Origin: Acidobacteriaceae bacterium
GTDB lineage: Bacteria; Acidobacteriota; Terriglobia; Terriglobales; Acidobacteriaceae
Reading direction: 5' to 3'
Assembly (NCBI GenBank): GCA_028283625.1
Contig: JAPWKG010000024.1
Coordinates: 62,001-126,000 of the forward strand
DNA length: 64,000 nucleotides
Made by a program: the position numbers and the translations under genes. The notes below the pieces were generated by a model, which saw only the letters and a program-made list of their open reading frames with translations, had not been told where the DNA came from and ran no database searches. This document shows, piece after piece, positions 24,854 through 31,748 of the stretch (position 1 is its first letter; each line of letters opens with the position of its first letter).

Positions 24854-25825
24854 CTAGCGTTCTACGAGTACCTGATAGTGGGCGTAGTTAGCGCCCTTCA
24901 CCACTACGCCGCCAAACTTCACCACAACGTACTGTGAGGCCAGCGATCCCGGTGCACCAAGCTGGAACACACGAGGATTGGCATCACCCAGCCAGTGATA
25001 CTCGATCATGTCTTCCGTCACAATGTAAGCAGGCAGCGTTGCCGATCCCGAGCCAGGAGTGCCCGTGTACGGCAATGTCCACTCAGGAATCAGAGGCAGT
25101 TCACCTGCCTGCGTGGAGAGCGTCTTCACTGTAAAGCCGCCTTCAATCTCCTTCGAGCTCAACACCACATTGAACTCTGACTTCATCTCACGATCGATAA
25201 GATCCAGAAGAACGGGATTGGCATAGATCGCTGTCGGACGTACTCCATAGCTGGTGTTGGCCAGCATCTGCGCCACGGTTGACTTCAACCCATCCACAAT
25301 CGACTCCGTCGCACCGATCGTCAACGAGTTACCACCCGCCGCAATTTGGCCGGCTGCGCCGTAGTACTGTGCTGTCGTCGGCGAGCTCAGGCTCGTATCG
25401 TTGCCGTTCCACAGCGCAACGTCGTGCGTACGCAGTACGCCATCCACCGTATCGGTTAGATCCTTGGCCTGCAGATAAGCAAACTGAGACTGCTGCTTGC
25501 CCAGCTCCAGATCAAACAAGTTGTAGTTGATCTGTGCTACCAACGCCTTCAGCGGAACGGAACGTTCCACACGCGTCGGAGAAACCAGCGGCGCAACAAT
25601 GTTGCGAGGATCGACAAAGCCTGCAGAGGCAGCAGGCGAGGGAATCGAGGTCTCTTCAAAGTAGCGTGACGGATGCCCCGTCGCCGGTACCTGCTTAATG
25701 CGCTGACCAAAGACTCCACGACGTCGTACCAGATCGGTAATCTCGGTCTGAAAGAGCGGAACTTCAATCGCTCCCGGTCCAATGTAGTCTGCGGCTGCGC
25801 TGATCTCGGTAAACTTCGCGTTCAT
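24854..25825 (-). CDS. Candidate HK97-fold major capsid protein
   Basis: A 323-residue protein in the canonical capsid slot after the scaffold-like gene. Features include EVPLFQTEITDLVRRRGVFGQRI near the N-terminus and YNLFDLELGKQQSQFAYLQAKDL in the spine-helix/E-loop region. An AIYANPVLLDLIDREMKSEFNVVL segment follows. The final strands are SQYVVVKFGGVVVKG, like P-domain ends of SU10/HK97-type capsids. The start was set at ATG 25825 with AGGAG about five bases upstream. The open frame to 25861 passes through the preceding terminator's U-tract. Hairpins flank it on both sides, suggesting its mRNA level is set separately. Confidence 0.7.
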   Translation of the reverse strand: MNAKFTEISAAADYIGPGAIEVPLFQTEITDLVRRRGVFGQRIKQVPATGHPSRYFEETSIPSPAASAGFVDPRNIVAPLVSPTRVERSVPLKALVAQINYNLFDLELGKQQSQFAYLQAKDLTDTVDGVLRTHDVALWNGNDTSLSSPTTAQYYGAAGQIAAGGNSLTIGATESIVDGLKSTVAQMLANTSYGVRPTAIYANPVLLDLIDREMKSEFNVVLSSKEIEGGFTVKTLSTQAGELPLIPEWTLPYTGTPGSGSATLPAYIVTEDMIEYHWLGDANPRVFQLGAPGSLASQYVVVKFGGVVVKGANYAHYQVLVER

Positions 25826-25840
25826 TCTTTCTCCTCTTCC

Positions 25841-25876
25841 TTCAAAAAACAAAAAGGGCACAGCGCTTGCTGTGCC
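25841..25876 (-). terminator. Terminator between scaffold and capsid genes
   Basis: Read on the minus strand, an 8-bp stem GGCACAGC / GCTGTGCC (25876-25869 with 25864-25857) with loop AAGC is followed by CTTTTTGTTTTTTG. The capsid SD starts just beyond the U-tract. Transcripts from upstream genes should partly stop here. Confidence 0.85.
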
Positions 25877-25926
25877 ACACGGTCCTACAGCGAAGGATGC
25901 CTTCCTGCGCTGCTAAAAATGGAGTC

Positions 25927-26271
25927 TTAGCCGGCAAGTCCGTTGCGTAGTAACTCTGCCTTGATCGCGATACGCTGTTCCACGCTCAGGCTGCGCAGCG
26001 CCTGGTCCATCATCGAGGTCGCATCTTCGCCACTTTTTGCGACCATGTTGCCTACGGTCTTCCGGGAACCGCTCGCTGCGGTCGCTACGCTCAGCTCTGC
26101 AATGCGTGCTTCTGCTTCTTCGAGCCGTCGCAGCAGCTCTGCCTCTCGTTCGCAGTTCTCGGTCGTGGCCGTAATTTTTTCAACGCGCTCGTTCATTGCT
26201 TCTTCCAGACGTTCTACGGCTTCTGCCAGACGCTCCATGGAGCTCACCATCTCTACACTCATCTCATTCAT
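25927..26271 (-). CDS. Candidate scaffolding protein (coiled coil)
   Basis: A 114-residue, highly charged coiled-coil protein (residues about 8-65: ERLAEAVERLEEAMNERVEK, REAELLRRLEEAEARIAELS) with a helical C-terminus (MDQALRSLSVEQRIAIKAELLRNG). Placement between the protease and capsid genes fits an internal scaffold. It is short for that role, so the protease may carry part of the function. AGGAGAG lies 5-6 bases before the ATG. Confidence 0.55.
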   Translation of the reverse strand: MNEMSVEMVSSMERLAEAVERLEEAMNERVEKITATTENCEREAELLRRLEEAEARIAELSVATAASGSRKTVGNMVAKSGEDATSMMDQALRSLSVEQRIAIKAELLRNGLAG

Positions 26272-26293
26272 CGTTTCTCTCCTGCTTTCGTTG

Positions 26294-26830
26294 TCAGTGG
26301 GCTGTCGCTGTCCGGCACCGCCGCCGTAATTGAAACGACGTACTGCGATACGCTGCTTTCTCGCGCAACAACACGGCGGCTCCTGTAAAGGTCGCTCGAG
26401 TCAGTGTCCACACTTCCGCTTTCATGTCGGCCACATGGGCATCGGCCAACTCAAAGCTCATACCCATCTCACGGCGGTTCGTAACCTTGAGCTTTTGCTC
26501 CATCTCTGGAAAATCCCTGGCGAAGACATACCCCCTCACCATCAGCCGTTGCCCTTCCAGATGCGCACCGGTAATGATGCCGCATTTTTGCCGCGCATCA
26601 TGTCCATCCCACCCAGACTTGTAATCCACCGCCATCCCCATCAATGTGGGTAACGCGCGTTCAGCAGCGCTGCGCGTCAGCATTACACGATGTCCTCGTG
26701 CTCCGCTCGGTGCTTTATCGCTGGCCACATCGACTAGCGTCAGGCATCCTTCAAACGGCAGACGATTCGGATGCTCTTCGTCTTCCGGAAACGCTACCTG
26801 CATCGTTACTCCACAATGCTCTCTTTCCAC
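26294..26830 (-). CDS. Candidate prohead maturation protease
   Basis: A 178-residue protein. The segment GWDGHDARQKCGIITGAHLEGQRLMVRGYV (about residues 73-102) followed by MGMSFELADAHV (about 122-133) fits the herpesvirus-assemblin-type phage proteases, which use a His before an I-G strand and a Ser in a G-x-S motif. H76 and S124 are the proposed catalytic pair. The last 20 residues are Arg-rich. The start is GTG 26830 with GAGGAGGG five bases upstream. The order portal-protease-scaffold-capsid supports the call. Confidence 0.6.
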   Translation of the reverse strand: MEREHCGVTMQVAFPEDEEHPNRLPFEGCLTLVDVASDKAPSGARGHRVMLTRSAAERALPTLMGMAVDYKSGWDGHDARQKCGIITGAHLEGQRLMVRGYVFARDFPEMEQKLKVTNRREMGMSFELADAHVADMKAEVWTLTRATFTGAAVLLREKAAYRSTSFQLRRRCRTATAH

Positions 26831-26865
26831 GCACCCTCCTCTATGGTTATGAATGGTGCTGAAGG

Positions 26866-28071
26866 CTATTGAATCTCCAGTGTCGGCAGTCCGCGCATCA
26901 CACGCACTTCGTTACGTGTCAGCACACCAGCCTCCAGCAGCTTGATCTGCACATTCACTTCGTTCATTTCGTCGCGACTTTCCAACTCGCTCCAGACAAA
27001 GCGCAGATCATCCCATCCCAATCGCTTCTGAATCACATCGCGGCTCAGGTGTTCAGCAACCAGCTTCGCCAGCGGAACCACGGCGTTCTGAAAAGCTTCG
27101 TCTGCCATCTCCTGCGCCGTTGAGCGATTCACATCCCCCAGCACGCCCAGCATCATCGGCGGAAGATCAAAAGCATTGGCAATCATCGCCAGCAGAAATT
27201 GCTGCCAGCCCAGGTGAAGGTCTGCATCCGTTCCCCCGGAAAACCGCAACACTTCCGGCTTTTCTTCGCAGCTCAACACTGGTACGTGGCCGGAGCCTTC
27301 GACCTCATCCTGCCACCAGCGGAGCAGACGCTCTTGCTGTTCCGGCGTTCGATCCTTCATCCATAACGCGTACTGAGCAACGCCGTTTGCCGCCAGCTTG
27401 CCGGCGAACCGTTGCGTTGAAAGAAACTGGGTAATCGTTTCAAACGCAACCTCCAGTTTTCCCAGACCCAGTACGGTATGGGTCCTCGGATTCAGCCGCA
27501 CATACATCAGCTCTTCATCGAGCAAGGAAACGCCTTCACTACCGATCATCCCGGCTTGCTTCTGGACATAGCGCATCGTGTCCGGATTTTCATCCCAGGC
27601 CAGATTGACCTGAATCGTCGCTCCATCCACCGGGTAAAGGGCAACCGGTCTTCGCTCGTCGCCTGTTAGCTCAAGCTCAACAGCTCCAAATCCACCCACC
27701 AGCACATCTTCCAGAAGCTGCTCCATCAGTGTTTGGAAGCTGTCGCTTGTGTTGGGCGCCTGTAGCGCCCGTGAGATGGATGCAATCCTTGTCTGTTGTT
27801 GCGCTCCACCTGAACCAACCGCACCTGGCCGCGGCTCTACACGCCATTCCATCGATGAAATACGGTTCTTGATGTAGTTCAGTGCGCGACGTGCCACTGG
27901 AATTTCTGCAAACCTTCGCAGATTCACCACCGTTGGCTTGGGCGAAGCAAGTGGCTTTCTCATAGCAAGAGAAAACCCGTTGCTCCACGCTGCGGTTGTT
28001 TTCCGTTCTGCCGCCGCTTCTACGCCAGATACCTTCTCTTCGGCATCGCTCACTCCTTGTCCTGCCCCCAT
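26866..28071 (-). CDS. Phage portal protein
   Basis: Forms the dodecameric DNA-entry vertex of the head. It has 401 residues. The N-terminal signature (TVVNLRRFAEIPVARRALNYIKNRISSMEW, about residues 49-78) and the SFQTLMEQLLEDVLVGGFGAVELE segment are typical of HK97/SPP1-type portals. The clip/stem region is ANAFDLPPMMLGVLGDVNRSTAQEM. The start was set at ATG 28071 with GGAGGG upstream; ATG 28083 lies inside the preceding hairpin. The N-terminal 40 residues are variable. Confidence 0.9.
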   Translation of the reverse strand: MGAGQGVSDAEEKVSGVEAAAERKTTAAWSNGFSLAMRKPLASPKPTVVNLRRFAEIPVARRALNYIKNRISSMEWRVEPRPGAVGSGGAQQQTRIASISRALQAPNTSDSFQTLMEQLLEDVLVGGFGAVELELTGDERRPVALYPVDGATIQVNLAWDENPDTMRYVQKQAGMIGSEGVSLLDEELMYVRLNPRTHTVLGLGKLEVAFETITQFLSTQRFAGKLAANGVAQYALWMKDRTPEQQERLLRWWQDEVEGSGHVPVLSCEEKPEVLRFSGGTDADLHLGWQQFLLAMIANAFDLPPMMLGVLGDVNRSTAQEMADEAFQNAVVPLAKLVAEHLSRDVIQKRLGWDDLRFVWSELESRDEMNEVNVQIKLLEAGVLTRNEVRVMRGLPTLEIQ

Positions 28072-28082
28072 CTTTCCCTCCA

Positions 28083-28128
28083 AACAGACAAGGGCATAGC
28101 CTCATGTGAGGCCATGCCCTTGTCTGTT
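28083..28128 (-). promoter_or_regulatory. Long hairpin just upstream of the portal SD
   Basis: AACAGACAAGGGCAT (28083-28097) pairs with ATGCCCTTGTCTGTT (28114-28128), and the inner GCCTCA/TGAGGC extends the stem to about 21 bp with one mismatch. On the minus strand only GTTT follows before the portal SD (GGAGGG). It sits between the DUF3037 gene and the portal gene and may attenuate or process the mRNA there. Confidence 0.8.
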
Positions 28129-28142
28129 CCTCTCATTTTTGT

Positions 28143-28955
28143 TTACACGCGCAGCTCTCGCTTTGCTGTCTCAGCAACGCGAGCAAGATCGCTCGTCGTG
28201 AGCACGCGAATTTCTTCGTGCTCCATTGTTCTCACGGCAAACTCATACTGCTCTTGTTCCTCAACCAGGCGAATCGGTTCAACTACAGCCGTAAGCTCTA
28301 GCTCCGTTCCTTCCACGCGACGCACACCGTCTCGCAAAGCCGCCGCAGAATAAGCCAAACTCTTCGCGCTTTCCACATCGCTTTCCAGACTGACAGCCTG
28401 AAACAGCCTTACCTTGCCATTGCGATAGCCGCAATCCAGCTTCAGAGGGTCGCCCGGTTGTGTGTACTGCGCGGCTGCAACCCGTTTGCGCAGCAGCCGC
28501 CAAACATTGGCTCGCTCAAACGCCGTGCGCATCTCATAGGCGATCGCCGCTTTGCCGTTCCTTACCTTTGAGGCTCGCTGCACCTTCAGCGGTTCGACAT
28601 ACAGGCGCAGCAACTGCTCCATGCCGGCTGGGAGACTCTCCGCCAGCGTTGCCTGCATCGTCGTCATCTGGATACTGTTGGAGAGGGAGTCCTGCAGGGT
28701 TTCCACAATCGGTTTTGCATTCTCGTGCTCTACTACGCCTCGAGCCAGACGCTCTACAATTTCAGCTTCCAGCGCCTCCAGCAGCACGACATCGGCTTCC
28801 GGATCCATGCATCGAACCCTGCTCCAGTCGCGAGTGAACCGTACCTCCGTGCTCCCTTGCGGACCGCGCAACAGCACACCAATGTTGGTGAATTCTCCTT
28901 TCACTACATCGGGCACATACCGTATTAAAGAAAACTCACACTGTAGCCTGCTCAT
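28143..28955 (-). CDS. DUF3037 family protein
   Basis: A 270-residue protein. The N-terminal FSLIRYVPDVVKGEFTNIGVLL (about residues 8-29) is the hallmark of DUF3037; the rest is helical (ETLQDSLSNSIQMTT, RTAFERANVWRLLRKRV). In other bacteria DUF3037 genes are often found next to HipA-like kinase genes, and here one lies two genes upstream. The function is unknown; a toxin-antitoxin or kinase-partner role is inference. The start was set at ATG 28955 with GGAG nine bases upstream, overlapping the previous ORF by ATGA. It is embedded between terminase and portal genes, which is unusual. Confidence 0.85.
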   Translation of the reverse strand: MSRLQCEFSLIRYVPDVVKGEFTNIGVLLRGPQGSTEVRFTRDWSRVRCMDPEADVVLLEALEAEIVERLARGVVEHENAKPIVETLQDSLSNSIQMTTMQATLAESLPAGMEQLLRLYVEPLKVQRASKVRNGKAAIAYEMRTAFERANVWRLLRKRVAAAQYTQPGDPLKLDCGYRNGKVRLFQAVSLESDVESAKSLAYSAAALRDGVRRVEGTELELTAVVEPIRLVEEQEQYEFAVRTMEHEEIRVLTTSDLARVAETAKRELRV

Positions 28956-29308
28956 AAGAGCCACTCCGCGTTGTGCGCGTACTCTGTGGGATACATCGAC
29001 AGATATTGGACCGCGTGAGGCCTCGCCGCCCGGTTGGCGCTGCTCGCATGTAGCAGCGATAGATTCTTCCAGAGAACCAGGTCGTCCCGTTCGCCGGGAA
29101 CGGCTGACAGCGCGACTGATTTTGCGGCAAACTGTCGCGGATCGCATCCCTGCGGGAGCCCGCCCAGCCACGACTTCAACAATCCCAGCCCTGCCAGAAG
29201 CGTTCGATCATGAACCCGGTTGCGCGCCGTGGTGTCTCCGCTCGCGCACAGATTGCGCTGCAGAAAACCCGCAAGATGCTCGATGCCTAACTCCATCGCC
29301 GTTCCCAT
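28952..29308 (-). CDS. Hypothetical 118-residue protein between HipA-like and DUF3037 genes
   Basis: Not recognised. Its stop overlaps the DUF3037 ATG by four bases (ATGA), and its ATG (29308) lies 14 bases after the HipA-like stop, with AAGGG between. It fills an otherwise 367-base gap in a compact operon. The sequence is Leu/Ala/Arg rich (DRTLLAGLGLLKSWLGGLPQG) with no clear transmembrane span. The lack of family features means it could be a chance ORF, but the overlap geometry argues for a gene. Confidence 0.5.
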   Translation of the reverse strand: MGTAMELGIEHLAGFLQRNLCASGDTTARNRVHDRTLLAGLGLLKSWLGGLPQGCDPRQFAAKSVALSAVPGERDDLVLWKNLSLLHASSANRAARPHAVQYLSMYPTEYAHNAEWLL

Positions 29309-29322
29309 AAGTGCGTTTGCCC

Positions 29323-30189
29323 TTACATTACAAACTTTGAAGCCTCGGATTCTATCTCGAAGATACGCGCTCCCACCTCCCGTTGTTTCCTTTCCCACTG
29401 CGGAAAGGGCTCACGGGAAGACTCGCGAAACGCGCGTATCTGGTCGCGCACCTTTGTACGGCGCAATATGAGCTGTTGAATCAGCGCTTCCATCTCGCTC
29501 AGGTTGCCTCCATACCATTCTGGAGGAACAGTTTCTGCAATCGCCCAAAGTTTTTCTTCAGGAAAGGCCTCCAGTCGTGTCAGCCACGGCTCAAAGCTCT
29601 CCCACCCTGTCACCTGCCGGTAGACCAGATTGCGGGCAAAGATGCCGCGAAGCGGAGCATCCGGAAACGTCCATGCACCTGCATTGAAGCAGTATCCCTG
29701 GTCGACAAAAACCGCACGATATCGCTTTTCCCGAGTCTTCCGCTCATAGACCGCCTGACGCCCATTGCAGTTTCCTGTCCATTTGTCGATCAGCAGCATT
29801 CCTGCAAACTCGTGCAGATTGCGTAGCTCCAGCATCTGTTGATCGGGCAGGTAATCCACCACCTGCCCAGGCATCAACCCGCCGACAAACTGAGAGCCAA
29901 ACTGCAGTCCTGCAGCACACGGCATGTTACCTTCACGCCCCCGTTCCAACACCATCCCCGGGGTATTTCTGATCAGCCACTCGCTGACCTCAATCACATC
30001 GGTTTTCGGAACGGTGAGTCCCAAAGCCTCCGCTAGTCGTGTAGCTACCAGCTCATTAGCGAGCACACGAAGATGCTGCGGGTTATTTTGAAACTTCACC
30101 ACCCACAGCTTTCCATCAGAACCCAGCATCAACTGGCTCTGGGCCCCACCACGCATTCTTTGAATCGCTTGTACCGCCGTGACTCCCAA
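29323..30189 (-). CDS. HipA-like (HipA_2 type) kinase-fold protein
   Basis: A 288-residue protein with the HipA-like protein-kinase fold. Visible elements are a Gly-rich loop MRGGAQSQ (12-19), ATP-binding lysine K32 (WVVKF) with partner E46 (ANELVATRLAEALGLTVP), the catalytic-loop region DKWTGNCNGRQ (135-145), and the metal-binding D163 (FVDQGYCF). At the position of the HipA catalytic Asp (TDGHAKN-type loop) this protein has N142, so phosphotransfer may be lost or altered. The start is TTG 30189 with GAGGTGA seven bases upstream. First gene of a HipA-like/118-aa/DUF3037 cassette placed between the terminase and portal genes. No HipB-like DNA-binding partner is adjacent. Confidence 0.8.
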   Translation of the reverse strand: MGVTAVQAIQRMRGGAQSQLMLGSDGKLWVVKFQNNPQHLRVLANELVATRLAEALGLTVPKTDVIEVSEWLIRNTPGMVLERGREGNMPCAAGLQFGSQFVGGLMPGQVVDYLPDQQMLELRNLHEFAGMLLIDKWTGNCNGRQAVYERKTREKRYRAVFVDQGYCFNAGAWTFPDAPLRGIFARNLVYRQVTGWESFEPWLTRLEAFPEEKLWAIAETVPPEWYGGNLSEMEALIQQLILRRTKVRDQIRAFRESSREPFPQWERKQREVGARIFEIESEASKFVM

Positions 30190-30213
30190 CTCAACGTCAC
30201 CTCAGTCTTCAGC

Positions 30214-31665
30214 CTAACGCAGCTGCTCTTCTCGCACACTCAGAGCGATCGCCATCGCCATCACCAAATCGTCATGCGTTCCCGCACTGGCACCCAGCCT
30301 TCCATTGCGAGTGCTCACAAACGTACGACACTCTTCAAGCAGCCGTCTACTCATCACGCATCCCGCGCGTTCTTGCAGTACAGCATGCAATCTCGCCAGC
30401 ATTTCAGGTTTCGATGCCACAGAGGTCAACCATCCAGCCTCCTCCGCCTGTCGATACACGTTCTGATAACGCTCCACCGTTTCCAGGTAGGTCAGTACCG
30501 CGCTGCCATGATTATTCCGTTCAACCGCAATCAGAGCCATGCCATACTCTCGCGCCAGCGCGGCCGAGATCTTGGCTAGTTCGACAGGTCTTAGCCTTTC
30601 CTGCAGCTCCGCACACTGCATCCCCGTTTGCAGATCCACAACCTGTACAGCGGCAAAGTCGCCCGCATCACCACCGCCCGCAACATCCACCCCCAGCACA
30701 TAGCGTCGTCCTGCCTGAGGAGGCAGCCACACCTGCAAAGCCCCGTTGCGCCGTATCGAGACCGGATCCATCACCTCCGCCCGTCTCCGCTCCAGCGCCT
30801 CTACATCGAACCAGCAAGTACCGGTGGCGCGAAAGCAGCTCTCCGGATCTTCTGCAAACTCCTGCGTCCGCAGCGCGCGAAACCTCGCCTGCAGCGTACG
30901 ACGAAACCCGATCTGCTCTGCGCTCCATCCATAGCGAGCAGCGCCCGCACGTTCCTCCTCATCCCATCCCTCCATCACAGGCGTGGCGATATAGGAAGGT
31001 TCCAGCCACCAGGGAAGGAAGTGCCGCACTACGTCCTCCGGTCCCTTTGTCCACTCTTCATAAAACGCACCGTAAGCTCCGTTCGGCGTACTTTCCAGCA
31101 CGCTCTCCCCGCCAGGAGCCAGCGCCGCTCGCAATCCTGCCAATGTCTCCGCCGCATCTCCAGGCCAGCGAGCCACCTCGCTACAGTGCAGGCACTGCAC
31201 GCTGAGCCCTCGGCCTGCGTTCGCTTCGGCTGCACTGGCCACACGTACCTCGCTGCCGAGCGCGCCGAAGACCATACGGCCTGAGCTCGAACGGGACAGG
31301 CGTAACTCTCCTTCGCGCAGATCACGTGGCAGTGACCTCCACATCGTGCGCATCATTTCCAGAAGGCTCTCCGCGGCTTCGCGCGTATGCGCTACCTCCA
31401 GCGTTAGTGTCCCTGGTCTCGTCATCGTGCGGAGCAAAAAACGTGCGGCGACCCACGTTGTCATACCCATCTGGCGTGCCTTGAGCACAAGGTTGTGCTG
31501 CCCGCGCCTTGCCTCAAACTGCCGCTGCGCCATGTTTGCCTTTAAAGGAGCCATGCCTCCTTCGCGCTGTTTCACGCAGAACAACTTCTCCGTCATCGCC
31601 GGCCATATTTCCGGCCTCCGATCCATCATCTCGCCGAGCTTTACCAGATCTGCATAGCCTGCCAC
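30214..31665 (-). CDS. Phage terminase large subunit
   Basis: The ATPase-nuclease motor that packages DNA into the head. It has 483 residues. The N-terminal ATPase has a Walker A-like KARQMGMTT at 62-70 and a Walker B-like segment LHCSEVARW. The C-terminal RNase-H-fold nuclease begins at VLGVDVAGGGDAGDFA (about 311-326), continues with AVERNNHG, and ends with a GTHDDLVMAMAIAL acidic motif. It looks intact. The start GTG 31665 has a poor SD; the ATG at 31629 is an alternative. The HipA-like gene follows after 24 bases. No obvious small terminase lies directly upstream. Confidence 0.92.
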   Translation of the reverse strand: MAGYADLVKLGEMMDRRPEIWPAMTEKLFCVKQREGGMAPLKANMAQRQFEARRGQHNLVLKARQMGMTTWVAARFLLRTMTRPGTLTLEVAHTREAAESLLEMMRTMWRSLPRDLREGELRLSRSSSGRMVFGALGSEVRVASAAEANAGRGLSVQCLHCSEVARWPGDAAETLAGLRAALAPGGESVLESTPNGAYGAFYEEWTKGPEDVVRHFLPWWLEPSYIATPVMEGWDEEERAGAARYGWSAEQIGFRRTLQARFRALRTQEFAEDPESCFRATGTCWFDVEALERRRAEVMDPVSIRRNGALQVWLPPQAGRRYVLGVDVAGGGDAGDFAAVQVVDLQTGMQCAELQERLRPVELAKISAALAREYGMALIAVERNNHGSAVLTYLETVERYQNVYRQAEEAGWLTSVASKPEMLARLHAVLQERAGCVMSRRLLEECRTFVSTRNGRLGASAGTHDDLVMAMAIALSVREEQLR

Positions 31666-31701
31666 CTTGATCTACGACCTACTTCCGCTTCTTCTGGGTT
31701 C

Positions 31702-31738
31702 GCAGGCGGCCAAAGTCTTTCCGGCTTTGGTCGCCTGC
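31702..31738 (-). promoter_or_regulatory. Hairpin between tail-fibre-like and terminase genes
   Basis: GCAGGCGGCCAAAG (31702-31715) pairs with CTTTGGTCGCCTGC (31725-31738), 14 bp with one G-T wobble and a 9-nt loop. No U-tract follows on the minus strand. It lies 37 bases upstream of the terminase start. Confidence 0.75.
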
Positions 31739-31748
31739 TCCTCCCTGG

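Noticed and set aside
28552-29310. 252-codon open frame on the plus strand opposite the DUF3037 and 118-aa genes
   Set aside because: DUF3037 is clear on the other strand and this frame has no family features or SD. It does leave some doubt for the 118-aa ORF.
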